This document shows, one piece after another, positions 40,401 to 64,000 of a stretch of DNA of 64,000 bases (positions are counted from its first letter, which is position 1; each line of letters begins with the position of its first letter). The translations under genes and the position numbers were made by a program. This stretch comes from Misgurnus anguillicaudatus (Eukaryota > Chordata > Actinopteri > Cypriniformes > Cobitidae): assembly GCF_027580225.2 (NCBI RefSeq), contig NC_073361.2, positions 31,111,001 to 31,175,000 on the forward strand. The letters are read 5' to 3'. The notes beneath the pieces were generated by a model, which was not told the DNA's origin, did no database searches, and saw only the letters and a list, made by a program, of their open reading frames with translations.

Positions 40401-42109
40401 GGTTTTGGCTCTGAAGCCGAGCACGGCAAACACCACCAGCGTGGCCAGAACAGACGTCATGAAGTTGACACCGGACACTGTGAAGGCGTCGCGGTGGCAG
40501 TTGTTGTTCCTCGGGTTGTACGATGAATATGCAATCACAGAACCGAAACCCAAACCAAGAGCAAAGAAGACCTGAGTCGCCGCCTGACGCCACACCTGAA
40601 CGTCGGCCCAGATCTCCAGCTGAAAGTGAAATTTAAAGCCAGTTCAGATTCCTGCTGTTATTGTGAACAATGGAGAAAGATAAAAGTTTATTTTTGCATG
40701 TGCGTGCGTTTGCTCGTACTCGGGGGTAAAACATGAATTTAATGCCCTCTGATGCCCCGTCCAGCGTCAACCCTCTGATCAGGAAACACAGCAGCACCAC
40801 GTATGGAAACACGGAGGAGAAATACATCACCTACACACAACCAATATATTATCAATAATCAAAATACAACACACAAAGTATCTGAAGCCATTCATCAGAC
40901 AGGAGGACAAAGCTTACTTGATCTTATAAAGGTAATACATAAGCTTAATAATGACTGTGTAGGAAAATATTCAACACTCCCAGTACCTTGCCGGTAGATT
41001 TAATGCCCTTGTACATTCCCAGGCAAACCATGACCCAAGCGGCCAGCAGGCATCCAGTGAGGATGAGGTTAAACTCGCCCGTTTCATTAATAGAATCAGT
41101 GATATCCAGAGCCTTACGATACCAAAAATATGACGTTGGAGAGCTGGCCTCACATTCTTTCACTATTAATGGAAAGAAAAACAAAAGTTAGAATCTTCAT
41201 TAAGTATTTTTTGCCTTTACATCCTCTTCTTAACATCACTTAGTCAGAAATGACTATGATTGTACACACAAAATTCGTACCAGTGACGTTCCCTTCTTTT
41301 GGACAGTCTTGCCAAGGTAGAGAATACCGGAAGGAACTTCCGAGGTAAAAGATACTCCAACCAATGATTACATTGTAATACAGCGCCACAAAGGAACACA
41401 CCTGAGAAATAGTACAAAAGAGTGTATAATAGTATAAATACCATGGTGAAAAAAAAACGTTTTCTGTAAAAATTATATTACAATTTCCACTGTGAGTGAC
41501 CAGGAATGTAAGGAATGTCTCACCACACAGCTGGAGTATCCAATGCCAACAAGTTTGGGAGAAATGTGTCTCCAGACGCCAATACTGCCCTGTCTGATGC
41601 TCTGCCCTGCGGCCAACTCCAGAAAAAACAACGGCACGCCAACCAGCACCATCAACACCACATAGAGCAAGATGAAAGCTCCTAAGAAATAATCAGAAAC
41701 ATGTCAATCAATCAATCATAAGCTTCAATCCTGTGATTGTGATAGTATAGCTAACAATTGATATGATGGTTTAATTATTATGATAACCAGAGTTCACAAT
41801 TAAGCTTCAGCACTAAGAATTTGTAAATGTAATTAAAATCTGGCATAACTTAAAAGCAAAAGACAGATATCCAAGATGCAAAAGATCTCCACCACCCTCA
41901 CCTCCTCCATTCTGGTGGCAAAGGTACGGGAACCTCCAAACATTTCCTAACCCCACACTGAATCCGACCTGAGCAAGGAAATATTCCACTTTACTGTCCC
42001 AACCATCTCTGGCTATCTCCACGGGGACCCCCTGCTCGGTCCCTAAACCCAGGTCAGCCTCCTCCAGCTGGTTATCATCAGCAGGTAATGGAGGTTTTTC
42101 TGATGTCAT
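37422..42109 (-). CDS. slc6a16: SLC6-family transporter, SLC6A16/NTT5-like
   Basis: Twelve-helix sodium-coupled neurotransmitter/amino-acid-type transporter. Coding exons on the minus strand: 42109-41902, 41681-41524, 41401-41281, 41162-40987, 40830-40720, 40619-40378, 38858-38690, 38558-38357, 38226-38067, 37964-37802, 37724-37422; all phases agree, 670 residues. Motifs: [18 protein letters not shown] in helix 1, [13 protein letters not shown] and YYNVIIGWS in helix 3, [19 protein letters not shown] in helix 6, [13 protein letters not shown] in helix 8, [11 protein letters not shown] near helix 10. The order and wording follow the SLC6A17 (NTT4)/SLC6A16 (NTT5) branch, whose members are intracellular or vesicular. 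The large loop between helices 7 and 8 has NAS, NIT and NVS glycosylation sequons. SLC6A16 is preferred over SLC6A17 because of the SLC17A7 neighbour; human SLC6A17 is on another chromosome. Exon 1 starts exactly at the ATG after an acceptor. Confidence 0.9.
38990..39790. repeat. Probable dispersed element in slc6a16 intron
   Basis: CpG-richer than its surroundings, with GCCGGAAAACTTCCCCCGG palindrome and a short ORF with [12 protein letters not shown]. Looks like a transposon-derived fragment. No terminal repeats found. Confidence 0.35.
39854..40231. mobile_element. AAAGGTGCAGTGTG-family MITE, copy 2
   Basis: Inverted ends AAAGGTGCAGTGTGTAG and CACACTGCACCTTTA. The core includes GCAGCATCTAGTGG and CTTCCATGTAAGGGG. 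Lies in the slc6a16 intron between 38858 and 40378. Confidence 0.7.
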
Positions 42110-42644
42110 CTGAGTGAGAGAGAGAGAAATTTAGTTTTATATACAAATAATTGCACATAAAAAGCCTTTGCACTGTTTATATGATACATGACAGATGCTT
42201 TTATCCAAAGCGACATACAGTGCATTCAAACTATACACAGGGGTGCACATAACTGGTGCGCATGCACGATTAAAATAAATGTGTACCAACGTTGCAGGAA
42301 TTGTGTTACATTAGTTACCTAATTAATTGCAACATAAGGGTAAGATCATTGGTAAGATAATGAATGCATGATGATAGCAGCGAGGCAACAGTCACTGGCC
42401 CGATTGGACAATTTTAGGGATGTAACGATTCAATCACGATTCAATCGCGGTCCTCATTAAAAATGCCTGTCTGAAATCGATTCTGAATCGCAAGGCTGCG
42501 ATTCTTTGTTTTATGCACAGCTTGTGCCTTTATTACGGCATTTGGTCAGTTGGAAGTCCTTATCAATCTAAAATCATTATGAGTCGGAGTCGTTTATACC
42601 GTGCATTTAAAAAAGCAACACTCGTTAAACAAAATCATTCAAAA

Positions 42645-44402
42645 TAGGGATGGGCAATATAAACGATATGCAATATAAACGATAGAAAATTGGCATACGA
42701 TAGAGATTTTAAATCTATTGCACTATCGCGATTAGGGCTGTCACTTTTCGTTCGAAAATCGATTGCACAATCGATCGGACCAACCAAAAAGAGTTTCGAA
42801 AACGAAAATAGGCAATCGATTTTAACAAAATATGTACACTATTAATTTTAAAAGAATTAAACAGTTAAAAAAATAAATGTAACAAAACTCACAAACAGAA
42901 AAAGAAAATAATGAATTACGAAAGTGCAGTAGGTGTGCGAAAGCTAGACAGAAAATACCCAGCAATTTTACGCACCTATAGTTTCACGCTTTCAATCGCT
43001 GCATCTAGTGTTTTGCAAAGAAAATGGAGGACAACGTCAATAAACCTGTGCAACACGAGACTGCGTCGAAATTGTGACCTTACAGGAGATGATGAGTTAT
43101 GACAAGGAGCCACCCTTGCGAGCTGACAGCGACCCGCTTTTGTGACGGAAGATTGGCAGTACGAAATACGCAGCTGGCAACGAAGTACCCGAGTTTCCCT
43201 GGGACATCAGTGCGGTCGGAGTGCGTCTTCTGAACAGATGGACATATAGTGAATGAAAAGCGCTCTGCTCTTGACCCCTAAAATGTTGATCGACTTGTTT
43301 TCCTGACCAATAATTTGTAATGGCCCTAGCCTTTTTGCGCATTTCATTATGCCTGCCTAGTGCCGCCTTAGTGTCGGTTACGTTTAATAAAAAAAATACA
43401 CGGCATGTTCTCAACTTCAAGTAAGTCTATTTAAAGTTTCATTTTTTAACAGTTGTTTGAAATGGATCGAATCATTATTTAAAATAATTTTTGAATTGCC
43501 TAAATCATAAAAGCAGCCGGTTGAACCTGCAGTAATGTTTTTCATTTATGGCAGCAGTCCACTCTGCATATTTTTTTAGAGAATGTTGAACTACTGTTGA
43601 TGTTTTTTATTCTGCACGAAACTTAATGACAATGAATAAGAAATATTGCTGACTTGTGCGTTTCAGGCGCTCTCTTTACATTTGTCTGTTATTTGGCGTT
43701 GAAAATGGAAACGTCTTTTACTTGGAAAATCGATTTTACAATCGATTCAATGAACACTTATATATTAAAAATCGAAAATGATTTTTTCACAAAAGTGACA
43801 GCCCTAATCGCGATAATGCATGTTGATGACACAATCTAGCCGCGAACTTTAGAGCCACGAGCTGCAGCCGAATAAACATGGATGAAAGCGTCAGCGAAAC
43901 AGAGGAACTCGTGAAAATGACCGATGCAACATCTATTTTTTGGATTTAAGCCATAAGTTACATAAGTTAACTGCTGCTCCACATGCGAAATTGGCATTAT
44001 GGTCTAATAATTGTGAAACATGCAGTATATATATATATGCAGTATAGTCCCCACAAGCATTTAAAGTGTTTAGTGTTATAAAAATAATTACTGTGTTTTT
44101 TTAGCAGATAGATCTTGTCGGCTTTATCATTTTAAAAGTAGATCACCACACAAAAAAGTCTGGACACCCCTGCTGTATAGTGTGTCAGGCAAAAGTTCCA
44201 GCTAAGAGAGGTAACAAGACTAATCTGGCCATAACGGTTTACTTTTACTTACTTTTTAGCAGTTTGGCTTTTCTAAGGGTCTACATTACCTGTTCTGAAA
44301 CGAGTCTATTGAAATTATTATATCGCAATACATATCGATATCGCAAGAAGAGGCTGCAATGTATAACGCAATATTGATTTTAGGCCATATCGCCCATCCC
44401 TA
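42645..44402. mobile_element. Middle hAT-type element of the nest
   Basis: Ends TAGGGATGGGCAATAT and, inverted, TAGGGATGGGCGATAT, flanked by a perfect 8-bp duplication ATTCAAAA (42637-42644, 44403-44410). Sits wholly within the outer element and itself holds a third one. Includes a run of TA repeats near 44025. No transposase seen. Confidence 0.88.
42733..43806. mobile_element. Inner hAT-type element of the nest
   Basis: 1,074 bp, ends TAGGGCTGTCACTTTT in inverted orientation on both sides, flanked by a perfect 8-bp duplication ATCGCGAT (42725-42732, 43807-43814). It is the most recent of the three insertions. Subterminal ATCGATT-type motifs recur at both ends, as expected of transposase-binding sites. 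No long transposase ORF. Confidence 0.9.
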
Positions 44403-44650
44403 ATTCAAAATATTCTTTATTATCATGAAAATACCTGAAACAATTTGAAGAACAGCGTATAAATATTCCTGTGTAGACATTTCCTGGAATAGCGTTTGTA
44501 ATGCTACTTCTTGTGTGGCACAAAGGGAGTTTCTGCATGAGAGCGCCCCCTGGTGTTCGGATGTGCCGGGATTTCAACATAATTCATTCAAATTCATTCA
44601 TTGAGAAAACGCGCATTTGCACGATTAATCGTTACACCCCTAGACAATTT

Positions 44651-47403
44651 AAATAATATTTAAGATTTCTATAATTTACTCCTGCGTTGTTTGAAAGGTT
44701 TGTTTGCGCACCTTTAAAATGCGAGCGTTCGCACACAACAAATGCCAACCGAGTTTGTTTTCTTGCACTTAAGATGACACTTTAAACCACAATTATTTAT
44801 CTCAAAATGCCCTGATTATAGTATTAAAAGTCTTTTACATATTAAATAAATAAAAACAATTAAGAAATAAAATGCATGTGTATTGTAACAATATATTGGA
44901 TCTGTGCATTTCAAGTGTTTTTAGAGTATGAACCTGATGCTGTTTTTAAGGTAATCAAACCACAGAAAAAGACAATAATAATTTCCTTGTCTTGACTGAA
45001 TAACTTTGGTAACTTCAATAAGATTTACCTGAAAACTACAGACCAACCTAAAAACATTTGTATGTTTGTTCTATTGTATTTTTTGTGCTACTGATTTTTT
45101 TTTATTACTGACCATTAACTTGTTTTTAACAATAACCTATTGGAAATGTATAGGAGTTAGGCTAGTAGTTCTTTCTGAAGGTTACATGAGTGAAAAACCA
45201 TAACCAGGCACATTTTATTTTATGTACATCATCGTCTACCATGTTAAACCAAAGAGATATGGTGAAGAGAGTAGTCAGGAGATAAGTGGTGATGACAGCA
45301 TGAAGGATGTCTGTGTCATGAATAGTGTAAGTACCAAACAATATCTCCAGGTGCTCCTTTGAAAACCAACACAAAAAATGTTATGTGCACCCCTGACTAT
45401 ACATTTTATCAGTATGAGAATCGAATGGCATTGAAGCTGCTAATACAACACTACAATTGAGCTACATGAACACCTGTTATTAGACTACACTTTATCAATA
45501 AAGTCAAGAAAACATCACTGTATAAATCACATGTTACAGAAGTACAAAATAATGTAGTGGTTCTTAAACTTTCGACATCTGGCCCACCTTGTGTAGGGTG
45601 CACCCTTTCACTTATTTTACTGAGGTTTTTATTATACCAAATGTATGATATATTATTGTATTTTATAAAATGTCGTAAAAATGGGGACCCTGGCACAATC
45701 TCATAGCCACCAGTTTCATAGCCAGTATTAAAGCAACACGTGTATATCAACAGGAAACATTGACTAACTTGTCAGGTGTTACACAATAAACAAGTATTAC
45801 TGCAATACAAACAAAAGAAAGTTTGGTAAGATATAACATTTCATAGGCAGTTTAACCAGTAAAAGGATACGGAAAAATTAGTATTTTTTAAGTATTTGCA
45901 TATTTGATAATAATATACTGCACATTATTTCTCTATCCGAGTTATATTTTGTATTGCATTCATTTTTATCGAGGATTTATAAAGAATAGCCCTGTCCATG
46001 AAGAAAGTATAATCAGTACGCGGAAAATGAGAGGTGTGTTCTAACGTATTGTTGTTAAATAACAAAATGAAATATGTAATGTCATCGCTGATGATTTTTC
46101 TTTCGAGTTTCCACACATTTAAGTTACACGTCCTGATGATCAATGGCGCGTACTATTGTCACTGGCTTACACCCACGGCTCGGATATTTATGAAGTATCA
46201 CTTCACAATATTCTCCACAGATCAAAGTGTTATACACGACTAATAATGTGTGACACGACACAAAATGACGTTATTTTTGGCGCGTTTAATACATTTCATT
46301 CATATTTCCGGTAGCGAATGTCAGAATCGTCCACACGTGCCTGCCTACAACAAGAGTCCCGCCATATTTGTATAACCCCGCCCACCTTTCAGATCACATG
46401 AGCAGTGACGTCACAGGAGGTGTGTTCGACTTCATGCAGTGCCCCCAAGAACCGAAAAGCAAGTGACATCAAAGTACCGCGAGAGCAATGCAAAAGCAGA
46501 CTCATTCGTATGATTTCTCGAATCGGTCTCGCGGTACTTTGATGTCATCCGGTTGTCTTTTCTTGCATCGCCGACGGGAGTCCTTCACATGAATTAAAAA
46601 TTAAAAGGTACAATACAACATGGAAAATCACGAAATTTTACATTTAAGATTTTTAGGGCTTGTATATAGTCATTAAGAAAATGTTAGACAACACCATTAA
46701 ATAGTCAGGTCAAAGAGCTTTTAATAGCGCATATAAATTCTAGTTGTGTTTTAAGTTAAATAAGCTAACGTTATAACAACCAAGTTTTATTAATACAGAA
46801 CATCTTATTGCATTATTATAGAAATGCTGTTTTAAATATTTGTATTACGTATACATCTACAGTCACTGCTTTCACTGGTTCCAAGTCAACTATTTATTTT
46901 GTTTATTTCGGAAATTTAAAACTGTTAGTATTATTTACCATTATGTTTACCATAGTATTTCTGTAGGGTTTCACCCTTCGTGATTTGTGCATATATTTGT
47001 ATTATTTTTCCAAGTTTGTCAGATGTAGCCGGCTGCTTTTGTTCTGTAATCTGATGCAATTCTCAACAATATTTCAGTGATTTTTAAACTGGCCAGCTGG
47101 TGGCGCCTTCTGCGTTTGCATCTTATTTAAAAGTCAAAGTGACCCAGGTCACAAAAACTTAAATTTTTATACTCTATATACACTCACTGTAAGGTTTAAA
47201 ATTTGTTCTTGATGTTTAAATTAGCATATTACTTTTTATATACAAAAGCGATGGAATAACTAGACAGTTTATCTTATGAAAATGCAATACAACGTGTTGC
47301 TATGTTGAAAACGTTGCTATGTTGCTATGCACGTGTCATATCACTTATATGTTTAATAATAAATGAATACAAAAGTAAACATTAAGTAACCTGTGTAACG
47401 TAC
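44651..47403. other. Presumed first intron of slc6a16, distal part
   Basis: AT-rich, no coding exon seen. Contains the CpG/CRE patch 46310-46560 and nothing else I can assign. If the slc6a16 first exon is elsewhere, this is intergenic. Confidence 0.4.
46465..46546. promoter_or_regulatory. Perfect 20-bp inverted repeat with CGCGAGA core
   Basis: Two 20-bp arms (46465-46484, 46527-46546) are exact inverted copies containing AAAGTACCGCGAGA. A CRE (TGACGTCA) lies at 46406-46413 and a GC box near 46376. A shorter relative is at 34265-34320. Could be a promoter module or a small transposon remnant. Confidence 0.5.
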
Positions 47404-47600
47404 CTCTCTCACAGGTGATATTTCTTCAGCAGAGTAAAGAGTTAGTTAGTCTCACTTTCTCGTTGTGTTGCAAAAATCATCCATTCTAGTAAAACACATT
47501 ATTCTGAACTGTTAAAAATCAGAAACACACCAGGGAAACAATTAAAAACGAGTCAGAACCTAAATAAATCCTCCACATTGTCTCCAGACTAAAAGTTCAT
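47404..47600 (-). other. Candidate 5' UTR exon and promoter of slc6a16
   Basis: The first coding exon begins directly after CTCAG, so a non-coding exon must lie upstream. On the minus strand GAGAG then GTACGT at 47404/47403 is a strong donor. Just upstream (about 47640-47680) are a CCAAT-type motif (AACCAATAAGG) and a GC box (GCCCGCCC), as expected of a promoter. The intron from here to 42110 would be 5.3 kb and contains the nested hAT elements. Confidence 0.4.
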
Positions 47601-47681
47601 GCGCTGAAGTTTATTTTGCCACGTTGAGCGCTTCGTTCCTGTTGTCAATCAACCAATAAGGCCCGCCCACCACAGACAACG

Positions 47682-49278
47682 CCTACCATATTTTTCTGTT
47701 AATAAGTTTTTTTGTGATTTACTTTTACTTTGTTTATTAAGTGCTTGAAAGAAAAGAAAAAATATAACAGCAATTGTCATTATTGTCATATATATTTTCC
47801 TGTTCAGTTTTCAGTGGTGTTGGACGGCGATGACGTCATAACATCAATGCCACGCCCATACATATGTTTAAAGAAAACTTCTGAGGTTAAACTTTCTGTT
47901 CACCATACGTGTGTTACATCTGAATGTTTATTGCCTTACAACCCTGCATAAATCCTTATAACACACCTCATTAATATTTTTTATACTGAAAGTGAGTTTC
48001 GTTCATCACATCTGATCATTTGGCAAACGAAGCATTTCAACAAAAGTCGCCTAATGCAAATTTCAATGTGTTTATTCTGAATACAGGAACTATCATAACC
48101 TGACCTTTGATCTGAATATGACCCCTAGGCCTATATGTGACCATCAACAGGTAGGCTGGCTAATTGAGGTAAACAAATGTGGGACATTTTGACAACATCA
48201 ACAGACAGAAAACAATAGTTGCATTTTAAAGAGATTAACAAAAGGAAATACGGATCAACTTTCAATAACAGTTTAGTGTTTATTTGCACAATAATTGCGT
48301 GTTGGCACATCCAAAGCCCGATCACTAGACAAGCACATATTGTCTAATTTTTAAAAAGACATTTTTGTATCTCACATTACCCTCATGTTATCACCTGTGT
48401 TACCTGGTGGTAAGGTATGTTGGGGCGGTTACAAACTAAATACATCTTTCCCCTGAAAGTTAGACAAAGATCGTCGTAACATCAGGAGTGTAAACCCACG
48501 GTAAGTGTTAGAAAGTTAGTCTTTGTGATATTATATTAATTCAGCTGTGAAATAGATTTTTTAGATCAGAAATTATTACTTTTTGTCTTATTTTGTATTC
48601 AAGCGTGTCTTAAATTTGTCATTTTTTTTTTGTCTGACGACAACACACCTGTTGTTTATTGTCAAATGGTATTTTTTATGAAAATTTTATGATATTGTAC
48701 TCGAGAATGAAATTTCATTCAGTCCAAACGTGCGTGAGTGTCTTTCTTCTATTGACTTTTAATGGAAAATATTCACACTGTTCTTGCTCATATGATTAAA
48801 GTACAAGGGTTTACTGAGTGCCCAAATACACAAAACACCCCAATCAAAGCTTCATCCAGCAGTTCATATGACTTGAATGAATGTTTTATTCACAGGTCAC
48901 AGGACTGTTATATTTTGTTATAAGACTTTTATTGAGCTGTTTTGTCTTTTTTACGTCAGCAGCCCCTGTAGTCACCGTATGATGTCACTTTATGATGTCA
49001 CTGCATGGACAAGAACATAAACATCAATAAACACATTTTATTACTCATTGGACGAGTGGAAGTCATACAGGTTTCAAAAAACACAACATAGATTGGTCTG
49101 TTTATTGTTCTCAATACAAAGAATAAGTTGTTTGATATCTGGAGTAGGCTAAATGAAGGTTATGTAGTCTGATAAATTCTTTGAACAAGCATCATTGTGA
49201 AAGTCAAGGTGGATGTGTAGTAGCTTTGCTAAATTTTAACCTGCAGGAATTCCAGCCTGCAGGCAGTTAGACAGGTTG

Positions 49279-49340
<62 letters not shown>

Positions 49341-49476
49341 AGGTCAAACAGAAGAGAGACAGATACCGTGTAAAAATGACTCAATCTGTAAAAATGTATG
49401 TGTTAAAATAGTCTCAGTCACACACATTTTTAACATCTCTCTTTGACGTAATAATGTTCTTTCCGAGTGTCTATAG
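47682..49476. other. Region between slc6a16 and eps8l1
   Basis: Divergent genes face away from each other here. A possible 5' UTR exon of eps8l1 ends at a donor (CACG then GTAAGTG) near 48500, after GGGGCGG at 48422. No coding exon could be placed with confidence. Confidence 0.35.
49278..49338. repeat. (GA)n microsatellite upstream of eps8l1 first visible exon
   Basis: About 30 GA units, 140 bp before the exon at 49477. Confidence 0.9.
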
Positions 49477-63551
<14,075 letters not shown>

Positions 63552-63786
63552 AGATCTACTGATGATTGAATGTGAACACACACACATAGGCAGACTAATG
63601 TTCATGTCATCTCTCACACGTGTGTTCCTGCAATGCATATAACATTATTGATACTGCTTAACCTGCTTATTGATAAAACATTTTCTTTTCCTGCCTGTAC
63701 TGACAGCATGAAATGAATTTATAAATCTGCACAATGTACAAACATTTAAATTGTCAAATGTAACATGGCTTAATATATTCTAAACT

Positions 63787-63854
63787 AATAAATATTATTC
63801 TTCTGTATGAGTTGAAATGAGCAGTTTCTCTTTTCTCCTGAAGGGGGCAATAAA
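63787..63854 (+). terminator. Polyadenylation signals of eps8l1
   Basis: AATAAA at 63787-63792 and again at 63849-63854, about 240 and 300 bp after the stop codon at 63549-63551. Either could be used. Confidence 0.6.
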
Positions 63855-64000
63855 CACCAACATCTGTGTATAAAGGGCTTGTCAGTGACAGAAACCTTAC
63901 TGGAGTATTGAAGAAAGTAAATCAAACATGAATCAAACCTTTTGAGATTTGAACCTGCAATTATTGGGTCTTAAACCAGCAGAAGCACTCATACATTCCT

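Larger units (their letters stand above)
42415..44642. mobile_element. Outer hAT-type element of a triple nest
   Basis: Ends TAGGGATGTAACGATT and, inverted, TAGGGGTGTAACGATT. It is flanked by a perfect 8-bp duplication GACAATTT (42407-42414 and 44643-44650). An 8-bp duplication with TAGGG-type ends is the hAT signature. No transposase ORF is visible; much of its length is the two elements inserted into it. Lies upstream of the slc6a16 start codon. Confidence 0.88.

Overview
The window is vertebrate nuclear DNA, almost certainly from a teleost and most likely a cyprinid-type fish. Genes are split into many short exons with GT-AG introns. The non-coding DNA is AT-rich and packed with DNA-transposon-derived inverted-repeat elements, tRNA-derived SINEs and CA/GA microsatellites. 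No bacterial or viral gene organisation is present. Exon boundaries below were set by hand from splice sites, reading phase and remembered family sequences; no alignment was run.

Layout. (1) About 1.0-9.4 kb, plus strand: a complete eight-exon... more precisely seven-coding-exon Fc-receptor-like immunoglobulin-superfamily receptor of 588 codons. It has a signal peptide, four Ig-like domains, one membrane segment and a long tail with ten YxxL motifs, eight of them paired as four ITAMs. (2) About 13.0-29.3 kb, minus strand: slc17a7 (VGLUT1), 13 coding exons, 578 residues, all transport residues present. Its introns hold a 1.5 kb minisatellite, a very young non-autonomous LTR retrotransposon and a giant inverted-repeat element. 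(3) About 30.4-33.4 kb, minus strand: a small type I membrane protein of 174 residues, tentatively GFY-like because of its position. (4) About 37.4-47.6 kb, minus strand: an SLC6 transporter of the SLC6A16/SLC6A17 (NTT5/NTT4) branch, 11 coding exons, 670 residues. Its putative first intron holds three hAT-type elements nested inside each other, each with a perfect 8-bp target duplication. (5) About 49.5-63.9 kb, plus strand: an EPS8L1-like signalling adaptor with PTB, SH3 and C-terminal SAM-like domains, 18 exons, 639 residues from the first visible ATG.

Gene content recalls human 19q13 (SLC6A16, GFY and SLC17A7 in 19q13.33; EPS8L1 and many Ig-type leukocyte receptors in 19q13.4), so this looks like a conserved synteny block. 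The genes do not form one pathway: two are neuronal transporters (glutamate loading of synaptic vesicles; an orphan vesicular amino-acid-type carrier), one couples receptor signalling to actin, and one is an immune receptor.

Most notable: the receptor that carries its own array of ITAMs, the triple-nested hAT insertion, and the LTR element whose two 609-bp LTRs differ at only three positions that I could count.
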